Shown here: in pieces, positions 1 to 10,735 of the stretch
Layout: each line of letters starts with the position of its first letter
Numbering within the stretch: the first letter of the stretch is position 1
Origin: Cyanidiococcus yangmingshanensis
Taxonomy: Eukaryota > Rhodophyta > Bangiophyceae > Cyanidiales > Cyanidiaceae
Assembly (NCBI GenBank): GCA_013995675.1
Contig: VWRR01000002.1
Location: 248,001-312,000, forward strand
Length of the DNA stretch: 64,000 bases
Direction: 5' to 3'
The notes under the pieces: generated by a model
The model's input: the letters and a program-made list of their open reading frames with translations, nothing else
Database searches by the model: none
What the model was told of the DNA's origin: nothing
Position numbers and translations under genes: made by a program

Positions 1-1
1 G

Positions 2-2308
2 GTTGGACCCATCGCAGTGGTCGCACATTACCATAAGTCTATGTATAGCAAAGATGAGTTCCCTCACAATAGCTTCCGTTAGCGAGCGAAAAAGTTTCGG
101 GATCTGAGCGAGGAAGAGCACCATGAAGGCTCCAGTGAGCCCGAATGACGAAAGTCTAGGTTTCTGGTCCGAATCTCGCTTTCCATGTATGTCGTACTGC
201 ATCAATGAAATCGCCAGTCTGGCAATATCCAGGGCAATTTTCCCCGAAAGCCGCATTTTTGAGCATGAGTCGCGAGAAATTTCGTCTGAACCTGAGTCAG
301 ATAGAAGGCAATGGGTCAGCGTACACTTCTGATCAGCATCAACAGACTCCTTGTTGCTTCCTTCTTCAATATTTTCACCCGACTGTTCTCTGTTCGTGTA
401 GGCACTCACACAATTGCGTATCCCATTTTCAAGGGTTGCGATTTTTCCATGCAAACTCTGCCCAAGCTGGTTGTCTTTCAGAGGAGCTTGCGCGAAAGAG
501 CACGGTTTCCTCACGCGCGAGAAATGCACTGAGTCAGACAGAGCACATAACATAAAGGCAAATGCTATTGTGAGGGGCATACAAAAGTCGTCGACATGCT
601 CATTCTTCCGAAGGACCGCGGGTAATACTCGAGCTCCAAGGCCCCTAAGTCGTGTGCTTCTGAAACCACAGAACTCTGCATATTGCTGGGAGCGGTAATC
701 CGGTGATCGAGTCGCATAGATACGCCCCTGTTTGTGCTCAGCAATGTCATGCTTCTCTTTCAGCAAGCAAGGCTGAGTTACTCCCCAGCGGCTCTCTTCC
801 ATCAATTCATTTTGCTGGACCATTTCCCCCGATCCTGGATTCGGAGCTGCCTTTGGAGATGAATGCGGACTAGTCGGCGGATCCGCTGGGATCTCGCGGG
901 GCGCATTCCGCACGCCGGTACAAAAGGCGGTTATCACGGAAGAATATGCTTCGGCTAGGGACAGCAGTAATTCCGGAGAGCCCAGTCTCTTTTCGCCTCT
1001 TTTTTGCCGTTCAGGGTCCAGTAAAAACGCATCAGAAATACTTTCGAAACATCGTACTTCGATTCCAAGACCAATATCTGGGGTTTGGCAGAGATGAATG
1101 AGGGCGTGTCGTACCTCGTTCGGAATCAGGCATTGATGGTTCATGTTTTCAATCATTTCCGTTACACGGAGTTCCACGTTTGCATTTGGAAAGTTTCTCA
1201 TGTCACATAGGAAAGAAAAATCACTTGGAGCTCTCTCCAACCATACATCCACGTATTCTTTTCCATTGCTGAGCCACCAAGCGTCAAATTCATCCTCTGC
1301 AACGCTTTCCGCGAGTGCAGCCAACGGTATCTCTCGCAATCTTTGTTGCAGACGGGCCCACGGTGCTCTAGCTCGGCGTGCAGATATCCGAGCTAAAGCT
1401 ATTACACGGTGACTTGTCAAGAGCGAAACCAAAAGCTCCCTCGCTTGATTCCTCTGGTTCGCGCCTTCGGCGAGAAGCGTGAGCCCATCGAGAAAACTCT
1501 CACATTCCTCAGAATCTCCGTTGCGAAAAGTGTAAAATTGCAGGATATCACGAATGAATATCAGAAAAGCCAAACTGCAATTGTGTAAGGCGCCTGCATC
1601 TCGAGTGATGAACAGTTGGACGACATCAACGCATCGGACCAAACCCGTTGCGACGCATGCTCGGAGATAGCGAATGGGTAGGGCATTCTCCTTCAACATA
1701 GATGCATCTACGAGATGTGGTATGATGCAATTCCTCGTCAGTTCTTCCGAGTTTGAGGCTAGACGAGCCAGTGCACAAGCGAAAACATCAGGACTCGCGT
1801 GCATCAACTCACAAATATGGCTCAGCCTGAAAAGCTTTTCTCGCAAGAGAGCCGACTCATTCTCTCTGTTATGGATACGGCACGCGTTTCCGCACGTCTC
1901 TCCGCTGTCAGAAGCGTGGCACCATCGACTGGTGGAGACGCTCTTCCCGTGGTCACTCTCACAACTATTCTGTTGAGCTGAAAACGTCGAGTGTGGTTTG
2001 TCTGTGTCTAGTCGTCCATGCTGGGTGGTTTCGCCGACGATCTCACAAACACGTTCCAGCTGGGCGGGAACAGCTTCTGAACCCACTGAGTTCGGAGCAG
2101 GTGGCTCTTCCCAAGAGGGTCGTTTCGAGCCAATGAAGCTAGTCCTACCACCGTCGACCTTGCGGTTACGAGAATTCGGCCCTGGTCCCGTGTTACGTTC
2201 AGCGCCAATGGCGGCTACGAGCTCTGAAGCAAGCGAATCTCCCGTTCCCGCTTCCAGTTCGTCGAGGAGTAACTCGTCGCTGATAAAATCTCGAGTGCTG
2301 CCGCCCAT
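2..2308 (-). CDS. Large unidentified protein, partial at the left window edge
   Basis: The minus strand is open without a stop from an ATG at 2308 to the window edge, giving 769 codons and an unseen C terminus. I translated it directly and found no TTA, CTA or TCA in frame on the plus strand. The first ~150 residues are polar and Ser/Pro/Glu-rich, so probably disordered. From about residue 150 the protein is Leu/Ala-rich and looks helical, as in large scaffold subunits, and includes a Trp-Trp pair (DAWWLSNG). Later stretches alternate acidic low-complexity linkers with hydrophobic helices. I do not recognise the family; a Mediator- or Integrator-like scaffold is possible but unsupported by any diagnostic motif. 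It is divergent from BRR2 across roughly 1 kb. That the frame is coding is fairly sure; its function is not. Confidence 0.75.
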   Translation of the reverse strand, partial: MGGSTRDFISDELLLDELEAGTGDSLASELVAAIGAERNTGPGPNSRNRKVDGGRTSFIGSKRPSWEEPPAPNSVGSEAVPAQLERVCEIVGETTQHGRLDTDKPHSTFSAQQNSCESDHGKSVSTSRWCHASDSGETCGNACRIHNRENESALLREKLFRLSHICELMHASPDVFACALARLASNSEELTRNCIIPHLVDASMLKENALPIRYLRACVATGLVRCVDVVQLFITRDAGALHNCSLAFLIFIRDILQFYTFRNGDSEECESFLDGLTLLAEGANQRNQARELLVSLLTSHRVIALARISARRARAPWARLQQRLREIPLAALAESVAEDEFDAWWLSNGKEYVDVWLERAPSDFSFLCDMRNFPNANVELRVTEMIENMNHQCLIPNEVRHALIHLCQTPDIGLGIEVRCFESISDAFLLDPERQKRGEKRLGSPELLLSLAEAYSSVITAFCTGVRNAPREIPADPPTSPHSSPKAAPNPGSGEMVQQNELMEESRWGVTQPCLLKEKHDIAEHKQGRIYATRSPDYRSQQYAEFCGFRSTRLRGLGARVLPAVLRKNEHVDDFCMPLTIAFAFMLCALSDSVHFSRVRKPCSFAQAPLKDNQLGQSLHGKIATLENGIRNCVSAYTNREQSGENIEEGSNKESVDADQKCTLTHCLLSDSGSDEISRDSCSKMRLSGKIALDIARLAISLMQYDIHGKRDSDQKPRLSSFGLTGAFMVLFLAQIPKLFRSLTEAIVRELIFAIHRLMVMCDHCDGSN

Positions 2309-3263
2309 ATAGTTTAAGATGCATACCTTAAACAAAAGCGTAAGGGGAAAGTATGAGAGCAGCGAGCTACAGGTCTGGAGTTTCCGCAAGCTCAGCACTC
2401 ATGTCCACGAACAGCTCTGTAAAGCACCCGCCGGAAGAGACGTTTCCCGTGGATGTCATTGGTCACGCGCGGCGTGCGGTAGGCTGGCTCTGAATTGCAG
2501 TGATCCCAGTTTGCTAATCTTGCACGCTGCAGCAGGCAGCGCCACTACGGCAAGAAAACGGAATTCTTTCGGGCGCCGTCGCTCAATCGATATGCTTAAA
2601 GCTCTAGAGAATGTTCTAGTTGTAGTTAAGTGCACTTGCATATCTTTGGTGGCAAAGAACAATGAACGCTTCAAGAATAGATACGCCGTCACCGAGCGAT
2701 GGCTTCAAGTTTACGAGGGCTTAATGCTTATGCAGGTGTAAGGGAAGAAACTATGAATAAGGCATTGGCAATCCACAGAGCGAGCGACATCGCTTCAGCA
2801 CTCCTGTTGGGATACTTGCCATATATGCCTACGCAATCCTCATTCATTGGGAGGTGGACTTTCACAATCCAAAGACTTTATAGGTGTTTTGAAGTAAACC
2901 GCTTTTGTGTGAAAGTCCACGACAGATACAAAGACCTTGAATTCTGCGAGCTTTAACTACTAATTAGCGTAGCTTTTGGAGCCATTGTTCATTGAACCCC
3001 GTCGATGGCCTTACGAGAGCGCCGCAATGTGTTCTCAAAGGACTCCGAAGTAATACTTCGTGCTGATTGCGCTAGAATTCCCCGATCTATAACATGCAAG
3101 TTAATGGAACAGCATTTCTGATGTTGCTCACGCAAGTAGAGTCAAAAGACTCTGGACTACCGTGTTTGCCATGGATATCGAATCTCCCTGCTTCTGATTG
3201 GTAGTGCGACCTGCAAGAAGCTCTCTTGTTTTCCTCGAAATCCTCAATCGCTTAATCTCTCTC
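2309..3263. other. Intergenic region between divergent genes
   Basis: About 950 bases lie between the edge gene and BRR2 and should hold both promoters. Short open frames on both strands (for example plus 2319-2741) have unremarkable composition and match nothing I know. No RNA gene was recognised. Confidence 0.5.
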
Positions 3264-3603
3264 ATGTTATTACTCTGCAACCGTTCTTTTGAAGAGAGCG
3301 CTTCGGAAAGCCTATCGTAAGGTCGGGACACTGCGCTCGCGCTTTTTGCAGCTCGTGCCTTTCAGTCTGGGAGTGTCGCATGGACGTGCTTCGTTAGGCA
3401 GCGTTCGCTCTGGATGCGAGCCAGAGGCCGAGTTTCTCACCGGCACCGCCCCAACCGATTCCAGCGGCAAAACGACGCGCTCTGGCGTTCGGCGGCCACA
3501 GGGGCAACAGCATCTATGCACCCGTGCTCGAGCTTTTCATGGAGGCGTTGAGACGGCCCGGTCTACCTGTGAAACAACCTCGAACGCGTCAGCTGAAAGT
3601 GGA

Positions 3604-6600
3604 ATGCAAAGCGCCGAGGGAAAACAGAAAAGCTCAGTTGAAGACTCGTCGTTGAACGACCAATCCGCTATCGAAAGCTTCCTGAACGCGCTTTTTCGAA
3701 TCAGTCCTGACGGGGACGCGGTTGCAGCTGTTTGTGACGCACTGCTTTTTCTTTTGGAGGGCTCTAGATCTGACCAAGAACTTGAGAGCGATGTGTATGA
3801 TATAGTAGGCGATCCCGAATTCGCAGCAATTATTCTTCAACAGAGGAGAAAACTCCATGGACTTGGAGACGAGATCCGGGCCCGCCTCTCTGTGAAACTA
3901 GCCACCAGGCTGCTTTGCGACCCAGCGGTTCAGAGAGAGAAGTGCTTTTCGGCCTATACAGCTGACAAGAACTCCGCGGAGCTCGAGTTTGCCGATTTGG
4001 GGCGGAGCCAACACGTCAAAACGTCCGGCCCTGGAAGCGAATTTGAAGCTCATGGTTTTCCAACGAAGAGTCAATGGTTAGAACCAGCGAGAACTTATTC
4101 GAGTCGTGGAGCCAGGAAAACGATGCAGTCTGTTCAGAATAATGACGGTTTGCGAATGGTTGACGAGGGTCTCCGACATGAGCGCGGTGGGTCTGAAGTG
4201 CATGTGGAAGATCTTTACAGGGAGATCTTCGTTCCACCGCCAATACCATGTCATGAGGACCAACCGCGGTTAAGAATCACAGAATGCATCGATCCCCCAT
4301 TACAGAAGATATTCGAACATATAGAATACCTGAATCCTGTACAGAGTGCCGTCTTCCAGGCCGTGTATAATACCGCTGAGAACTTGCTGATATGTGCTCC
4401 AACCGGTGCGGGGAAAACAAATATCGCGCTTTTGGCTATTGCGAAGGAGTTGCGTCAAAGAACGACTTCGAAGTCCTGGCGCTGCGTGTATATTGCACCT
4501 ATGCGAGCGCTGGCGTCTGAAATCGTGTGCAAATTTGCAGTTGCTCTACGACCACTTGGTGTAGAGGTCCTGGAGTACACTGGAGATACCAACCCATCGA
4601 TACCAAATGTGCAACGCAGCCAAGTGTTCGTGACAACGCCCGAGAAATGGGATGTTTTATCGCGCAACAGTATTCATTGGCATGCTGGTGTTGCTGCATC
4701 TTTACGTTTGCTCATCATCGATGAAATTCATCTCTTGCATGATGATCGCGGCCCGGTACTGGAGGCCGTCGTCGCCAGGACTTTGCGTATGGTGGAGAAT
4801 CAGCAGCGAATGGTTCGCATGGTCGGTTTGTCCGCAACGTTACCGAACTACATGGATATTGCAGAATTCCTTCGGGTGAATCCTCAGAGGGGCCTCTTTT
4901 ACTTTGACCAAGGCTATCGTCCGGTCCCGCTTGGACAGAGATTCGTTGGGATCCGCAAAAAGCATGGCAGGAGTCCAGATTCCATCATGGTGGAGGTGTG
5001 TTACGAGAAAATGAGATCTTTCTTGGTAGAGGGCCACCAAATCATTGTTTTTGTACATTCCCGGAAAAAGACCAAGTGGCTTGCGGGGGAATTGCTTCAT
5101 ATGGCACGAGAAAGAAATGATGTAGCGCTTCTGACGCCCATGAATATTTCTGTTCAGAATTCTTTTCAGACAGCCAAATCGAGTGAAGTGAAAACACTGC
5201 TAACTAACGGAATAGGGATCCATCACGCCGGTCTCGCACGAGCAGATCGTCAATTAGTAGAGCAAATGTTTCGAGACGGTTTAGTGCGTCTCCTGGTTAG
5301 CACAGCGACATTAGCATGGGGTATCAATCTACCCGCCAGAGCTGTGCTGATTTACGGGACCAAAATATATGATGCGAAGCGTGGAGGCTTTGTCGATATA
5401 GGCATTCTAGACGTTTTGCAAATATTCGGGAGGGCGGGGCGCCCGCAGTTTGATAACTACGGTGAAGGCATTATATTAACCGAAGAACAACGGCTAGCAT
5501 ATTTCTACCGTCTCTTGAGTCTTCAGTTACCTATCGAGAGCCAGATTTTGAATGGATTCGCGATCGTAGATCATTTGAATGCGGAAATCGCGACGGGCTA
5601 TGTGACCTCGGAGCAAGACGCGCTTGCGTGGTTCGGCAGCCTGTATATATCCACCCGACTGGCCAAGAACCCGCTGCACTATGGGGTCGCGCGCGAAGAA
5701 GTCGAAAACGACAGGGCTCTCGCGGCGTTCAGAAGTGGGATTCTGAAAAAATCAATTGATGCGCTGGTCTCGGCTGGTCTCGTCTTCGGCGAAACCGGTT
5801 TGTCGCAACTGGAGCCTACAGATTGGGGCATCGTTGCCTGCCGTTTCTACATATCCTACCACACTATTCAGATGTTCCGGGAAAACTTGCATTCTGAGCT
5901 TTCAATGGCCGAGATAATATACTGTATCAGTTTATCATCAGAGTTTGAGCAAGTTCTACTCCGCGAGGAAGAGATTCCCGAGCTGGAAGAGTTGTACACT
6001 GAAGCATGCCCATATGAGTTTCCTCTTTCGAAGCATCGGTCCCGTAGATCAAAACTTGGGGACGAATCTGAATATTGGTTGAATAACTCGGCTGGCAAGG
6101 TCTATGTTTTGTTTCAGGCATACGTGTCTCAAACCCCGATGCGAAATTTCGCGCTCCTATCCGATATGAAATATATAGAAGAGTCAGCAACACGCCTGCT
6201 GAGTGCTATTTTTGAAATCAGCTTACGGAATGGATGGCCCTCTCTGGCTCGAAGGGCAAGCGAACTGGCTCGAGCAGTGGAGCAGCGTGTGTGGCCATTC
6301 GACCACCCACTCGTACAAGCGCACGGGATTCCTGTTTCTATGCTTGATGCAATCAAGAAGAACGATATTTCCTATGATTTGCAAGTTTTGCGCGAATATT
6401 CAGAGGCGCAGTGGCTTCAACTGTTGGGATCAGCCACTCTCGTGCGAGCTGCTCGGGAAATTTTGGCCGAGTTTCCCCATTTGGAGATCGACGGGAGTAT
6501 ACAGCCGATAACGGAAAACCTGGCTCGTATCCATATCTGCTGCACCCCGCGCTGGAAGTGTGGATCCCGACTTCGAAGCAATAGGTCCACCGATCCTGCA

Positions 6601-9141
6601 AGATTCACGCTGTGGATCCAGGGCAACGACACTCAGTCGATTCTCTACTCACGACACATCTCGTTTTCGAAGGATCAGGTCCGTCGCCGCGTTTCGTTGC
6701 ATGTCGAGGTTTGCCTGAATCTCGATGGAGCTTGGCCACCGGACATAAGCTTCGTTTGTATCTCCGAGCAATGGCTGGGTGCGGATCAGGTCTTTCATGT
6801 TGAAACTCGATCTCTGCACGCACCACGAGTTACTTTCAGGGAAACAGCGCTGTTGGACCTGCGCCCGCTGCGGGCGGATGCGCTTGGCTTTGGATCTGCT
6901 TCTTCTGATATTTTTCCAGGAATGTCGCATTTGAATGCTATTCAGTCTCAAGTGTTCCATGTTCTATTACATACTGATACGAGCATGATGCTTGGTTTGC
7001 CACCAAACGCGGGCAAGGATCTTCTAATCTTTTTATCTGTTTTGCGCCAGCTACGTTCAAAACGACAGACGCAATGCAGAGTTCTTTACCTGAACCCAAA
7101 TCCATCGGATATTTCTTCGAAGAGAAATGACTGGTTGAGGCAGTTCGGTCAAATTGGCTGTCGAGTTCGAAGCATTGACGAATGGGGCAGCGCCGGGAGC
7201 ACTGAGGTTTGCAACTCGTCTGAATTCGTTTACGCTTCACCAAAGCTACTGCTCCGGAGCTGCATACTGGGGCCAGTACATCGCTTGGAACAATTTGACC
7301 TGATACTATTCGACAATTTGCAGAATTTCAATGAGGATGATGGGGCGTTCTATGAGATTGCACTCAGTCTTCTCGGCCGAAAATCAGCGATCGCGGCGCG
7401 GCGAATCGGCTTTAGCAGCCTGGCAGGAAACGTCACTGATCTATCTTGTTGGTTTTCGCTCAAAAGCTCATTCAATTTTACGTTAGAGCATTCTCCAATA
7501 CCTCTTGAACTGAATATCATCGGTTATCGTGAACAGAATATTCTGGAACGTCTTGCGCGAATGGACCAAACCATTCACAAAGTAATTCGACGGCATCATG
7601 CGCAACAGGCAATCGTTTTCATCCAGTCCGATGCTGAGTGCCTGGAGACTGCGCGCCGATTGCTTCGTGCAGCTGCAGCAGATGGATCTCCTCAGCATAT
7701 GGTCGTTGAAGAGTGTGTATCGGATATGAATGTGATGAACGTTGACATAACTCAGTTTCTTGCATTCGGAATCGGGCTGCTAGGCGGAGCAATGAACGAT
7801 ACTGTTCAAGGCTTCATGCAGGATCTGTACGAAGAGCGGAAGCTCTCAACACTTCTGGTGTCGCTGAACGCTTTGGGTGGCCTACGATGCCGCGCACCGA
7901 TCGTAATCGTGAAGGGTACCGAATGGAGTCGGAGTTCCGATGGTACATGGAAACAGCTCCCGATCCATGTTCTTTTAAGCATATTGGGTCACTGCGGCGG
8001 CCCTGAGGTGGGACGTGGTGCACTCTATCTGCTCGTTGCAGATTCGTGGAAGGCTTTTTACCAAAAGTTGCTCGAGAACAAAATCCCCATCGAAGCAGGT
8101 CTGCGTGACGAAGAGGATATATGCTTGCTGCTCTGCTATACACTTGCCATGGACATGGCTCGCGATCCTGAAGGGTGTCTCGATCTGCTACAGCGCACGT
8201 TTTTATGGAGAAGATTTCGTGACAACCCAAGCTTTTATCCATGGAAAAGTTTGAACGATGCTGAGATGCGCGATCTGCTTGAAATTTGCCTTGTGAGTCT
8301 CGCGGATGTCGGCCTTGTTGGGGTTGAATCCATCGGAACCAGCAGGCTTCATTTGAAGCTCACCCAAGTCGGAAAATTTGCATCCTGCTGTGGGTTTCGA
8401 CCACATCTTTTCAAGCGTATACGCGAGTTGGTCATTGGATTGAACAAAGAGAAAAACCGTGACCTCTCAGCAGAAGCATATCGAATTCTTCTTCAACTCA
8501 GTGGGAAGCAAACAGAAATTGCGGAACGCCCAGAGATGAAACGTTTCGGAAACGAAAACGACGACTCTATGACGCCCAGGACAAATCTAAGGAAAAAGCG
8601 CTCGGGTAGTCGATTGGATGTATGCATGCATTCGGACCGGGTCAGTGCATTTAAGGACGTTCCTTTGGTGGAACTTGCCGCTGCAGCAGCGCTCACAGCA
8701 GCCCAAAGTGACGTCGCTTGTATTGTAGTTCCCCTGTTGAAACTAGCTGTAACTGTTGCGGAAGACTTCAAGCAGTACAACTCCCAATCCGAACTGAGAT
8801 TTGACCGAGGTGCTCGCTGGCGGCTCGTACGCCTAGGCTCTAGAAGAGCGAATATAAGATTGTACTCTCCTGAGGCTACCGCGGTAGACGTCGATTCAGT
8901 CCCTTCTGAGGTTTCCGAAAAATGTATGTTACCGGATTCAATGCCTTCCTCGCCAGTTGTCTGCTTTCTGTTTTCGTCTTCAGATACACAACTTTTGGGC
9001 TCAGCGGTTTCTCACGAACCATTTTCAGGTTTGGTCATTGAATGCATGTGTGATATTCCAAAGCAGGGGAGCTTGAGCTTGAAAATATTCTACCTTCTAA
9101 CAGCGTATTTGCAAGAACTAATCGTTCAGGTTGAGTCCTAG
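3604..9141 (+). CDS. BRR2: BRR2 / SNRNP200, U5 snRNP DExH helicase with a degenerate second cassette
   Basis: This is the spliceosomal Ski2-like helicase that unwinds U4/U6. The first cassette is complete: motif I APTGAGKT near 4400, DEIH followed by LLHDDRGPVLEA near 4717, GLSATLPNY near 4826, STATLAWGINLPA near 5300 and QIFGRAGRPQ near 5420, followed by a Sec63-like unit. The LLHDDRG and LFYFDQGYRPVPL stretches match SNRNP200 better than ASCC3. The second cassette is recognisable by order (PIPLELNIIGY, TFLWRRFRDNPSFY), but motif I reads LPPNAGKD and the DExH site reads FDNLQ. The C terminus is shorter than in human. The frame is open from 3289, where the codon is TTG; the first in-frame ATG is 3604. 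An ATG at 3264 would join the frame if one base of the TTTT run near 3288 were surplus. It is divergent from the edge gene. Confidence 0.93.
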   Translation: MQSAEGKQKSSVEDSSLNDQSAIESFLNALFRISPDGDAVAAVCDALLFLLEGSRSDQELESDVYDIVGDPEFAAIILQQRRKLHGLGDEIRARLSVKLATRLLCDPAVQREKCFSAYTADKNSAELEFADLGRSQHVKTSGPGSEFEAHGFPTKSQWLEPARTYSSRGARKTMQSVQNNDGLRMVDEGLRHERGGSEVHVEDLYREIFVPPPIPCHEDQPRLRITECIDPPLQKIFEHIEYLNPVQSAVFQAVYNTAENLLICAPTGAGKTNIALLAIAKELRQRTTSKSWRCVYIAPMRALASEIVCKFAVALRPLGVEVLEYTGDTNPSIPNVQRSQVFVTTPEKWDVLSRNSIHWHAGVAASLRLLIIDEIHLLHDDRGPVLEAVVARTLRMVENQQRMVRMVGLSATLPNYMDIAEFLRVNPQRGLFYFDQGYRPVPLGQRFVGIRKKHGRSPDSIMVEVCYEKMRSFLVEGHQIIVFVHSRKKTKWLAGELLHMARERNDVALLTPMNISVQNSFQTAKSSEVKTLLTNGIGIHHAGLARADRQLVEQMFRDGLVRLLVSTATLAWGINLPARAVLIYGTKIYDAKRGGFVDIGILDVLQIFGRAGRPQFDNYGEGIILTEEQRLAYFYRLLSLQLPIESQILNGFAIVDHLNAEIATGYVTSEQDALAWFGSLYISTRLAKNPLHYGVAREEVENDRALAAFRSGILKKSIDALVSAGLVFGETGLSQLEPTDWGIVACRFYISYHTIQMFRENLHSELSMAEIIYCISLSSEFEQVLLREEEIPELEELYTEACPYEFPLSKHRSRRSKLGDESEYWLNNSAGKVYVLFQAYVSQTPMRNFALLSDMKYIEESATRLLSAIFEISLRNGWPSLARRASELARAVEQRVWPFDHPLVQAHGIPVSMLDAIKKNDISYDLQVLREYSEAQWLQLLGSATLVRAAREILAEFPHLEIDGSIQPITENLARIHICCTPRWKCGSRLRSNRSTDPARFTLWIQGNDTQSILYSRHISFSKDQVRRRVSLHVEVCLNLDGAWPPDISFVCISEQWLGADQVFHVETRSLHAPRVTFRETALLDLRPLRADALGFGSASSDIFPGMSHLNAIQSQVFHVLLHTDTSMMLGLPPNAGKDLLIFLSVLRQLRSKRQTQCRVLYLNPNPSDISSKRNDWLRQFGQIGCRVRSIDEWGSAGSTEVCNSSEFVYASPKLLLRSCILGPVHRLEQFDLILFDNLQNFNEDDGAFYEIALSLLGRKSAIAARRIGFSSLAGNVTDLSCWFSLKSSFNFTLEHSPIPLELNIIGYREQNILERLARMDQTIHKVIRRHHAQQAIVFIQSDAECLETARRLLRAAAADGSPQHMVVEECVSDMNVMNVDITQFLAFGIGLLGGAMNDTVQGFMQDLYEERKLSTLLVSLNALGGLRCRAPIVIVKGTEWSRSSDGTWKQLPIHVLLSILGHCGGPEVGRGALYLLVADSWKAFYQKLLENKIPIEAGLRDEEDICLLLCYTLAMDMARDPEGCLDLLQRTFLWRRFRDNPSFYPWKSLNDAEMRDLLEICLVSLADVGLVGVESIGTSRLHLKLTQVGKFASCCGFRPHLFKRIRELVIGLNKEKNRDLSAEAYRILLQLSGKQTEIAERPEMKRFGNENDDSMTPRTNLRKKRSGSRLDVCMHSDRVSAFKDVPLVELAAAAALTAAQSDVACIVVPLLKLAVTVAEDFKQYNSQSELRFDRGARWRLVRLGSRRANIRLYSPEATAVDVDSVPSEVSEKCMLPDSMPSSPVVCFLFSSSDTQLLGSAVSHEPFSGLVIECMCDIPKQGSLSLKIFYLLTAYLQELIVQVES

Positions 9142-9246
9142 AACGAGACCTAGATGAGTGTCGTGGCCGTCAGGATGATCGGTATCAACTGCTAACTTTT
9201 TGGTTCAACGGCACTGGGCAAAACAAATGTGCTGGGTAATGCCACC

Positions 9247-9276
9247 AGGTGGTAGTCTCCTTCTGATATACCACCT
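9247..9276. repeat. 8-bp inverted repeat downstream of BRR2
   Basis: AGGTGGTA and its exact complement TACCACCT are separated by 14 nt, 105 bases past the BRR2 stop. It could fold in the BRR2 3' UTR or be chance. Confidence 0.35.
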
Positions 9277-9290
9277 CCTCCTCGCCTCTA

Positions 9291-9310
9291 GTATATATAC
9301 CCCATATAAA
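9291..9310 (+). promoter_or_regulatory. TATA-like AT stretch
   Basis: GTATATATAC is followed closely by CATATAAAG. No convincing ORF with an ATG starts just downstream, so if it is a promoter it may serve a non-coding RNA. Weak evidence, from sequence resemblance only. Confidence 0.25.
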
Positions 9311-9574
9311 GCGTTTTGTCAGTTGAACAAACCTTCACCGTCCGCAAAAGGTTATCGAGGACACTAAATCTGAAATTGTCACAAATAAGGTTCATCGTTG
9401 CTGGTGGCTATTCAGCGAGCGAAACAGATTCAGAAAGTGTGTCACCGAGAAATGAACCCAAACATCTGGATTCTGGCTGCGAATCTCATCCGATGGACAC
9501 CCACAAAAGTGGATCCCTCAGCATACTCATACCTCAACATGTCTCCTTACATGATCAGTACTAGACTATTACAA

Positions 9575-9598
9575 AAAGGGTCCCCGAGCGGGGCCTTT
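9575..9598. other. Strong hairpin between convergent genes
   Basis: AAAGG/CCTTT (5 bp), a two-base GT bulge and CCCC/GGGG (4 bp) enclose a GAGC loop. It lies between the BRR2 stop and the end of the minus-strand gene at 9725. It could shape 3' ends or be the end of a small RNA; no family is recognised. Confidence 0.4.
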
Positions 9599-9724
9599 CT
9601 GTGCGGCAAGCAGGAACGCTCAGCAAACAGAGATTCCAGTTCGACTCATAGATTCCATAATTTGTCTTTTCCAAACAGTGCTCTGAAACAGTGGAATCTG
9701 CATATTCTCGTCGTCAAGTCTTAT

Positions 9725-10643
9725 TTAGGCAGCGAACGAACTAATAAAACAATGAATATCTGGTGGAAATATAGCACATTCATGAATTTCGTCGTTTCGC
9801 GGAAGCCAACGCTGTCGTATTTCTGCAATTGTGGAATAGTTCTGCCGAGCCTCATCCGGAATATGAAGAACCCTGACGAGATCAGCCTCTGTCTGATCCG
9901 CCTGAAGGAAATTCGAGTTCTCTTTCCGTGCGATAGTTCGGTCTCGATTTGTTCCTTCGTGTGAATAAGCCTGAGATGATACTGTTAGGCCTTCATCGCG
10001 AGTGCTTGCATCCGAGTACCCCAAATCAATAATCCCTTCATCATCCGTATCAGATGACCACGATCCTATGGCAGAGGACGACTCGAAAGCCGCAACAAGC
10101 AATTCAACAGGTTTGGTCTCGAGGGCGCTTTGTTCCGGATTTATATCCGTCGCAAACGCTTGAAATGAGCAGTCCGCTTCTACTGAACGTGTCCGAATAA
10201 TCGTGCTCGCTGTAGTGGGCTGTTTTTCTGAGACTGCCGAAGCCATCTTGCCCATAATCTCGAAAGATGAAGACAAAATATTACTAGAGGAAACAAAGAA
10301 TTCTCCAGCTATCCTGTTCCGAAGTGTGACAGCTGATATATACTCCGTGCTCGAGGAGAAAAGCTCGGGGATCGTTGCTCAGACCGCGCGTACGGTCGTT
10401 GGTTTTTTCCGCGCGAGGTAACAAGAGCCTGCCAAGAGGACGATAGGTAGCTCCAGACAAAGCGGGCATGGCTGCAACATTCGTAACTCCTGAAAACTTC
10501 CTTTTTGGGAGCATACGGTTCGAGTGCTCGGCTTTCCCTAAGATATTGCGGCTTCTCGCAGAGAACGCCATTTGCGCAGCGTAAAAATTGGATTGGCTGT
10601 GAGCGAGGGTTGCGGTGTCTGTATCCCCGAGACAAACTGCCAC
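9725..10643 (-). CDS. Hypothetical acidic, Ser-rich protein
   Basis: The long C-terminal frame runs from about 10303 to 9725 and is compositionally coding-like: acidic and serine-rich (SSDTDDEGIIDLGYSD), then a basic helical C terminus containing TIAEIRQRWLPRNDE. An upstream frame (10643 to ~10305) ends SEQDSW and continues smoothly into EFFVSSSNILSSSFEIMGK only if one base near 10304 is surplus. If the upper part is rejected, the first ATG of the lower frame is near 10255. No family recognised. It is divergent from the UBTD-like gene and convergent with BRR2. The N terminus and exact start are uncertain. Confidence 0.45.
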
Positions 10644-10735
10644 TCCATACGAAACCTGTCTTTGACATTGTTGGATGCCTATCTCCCTGAACCGGAGAAT
10701 GTTTGGTTGAGCTGTTTCGCTGCTAGATCACAGCA

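Noticed and set aside
1-2312. Several plus-strand frames of 60-116 codons
   Set aside because: All lie opposite a 769-codon open minus-strand frame and show no protein-like composition of their own.
6649-7243. Overlapping minus-strand frames of about 100 codons
   Set aside because: They lie wholly inside BRR2, whose frame is supported by family motifs on both sides.
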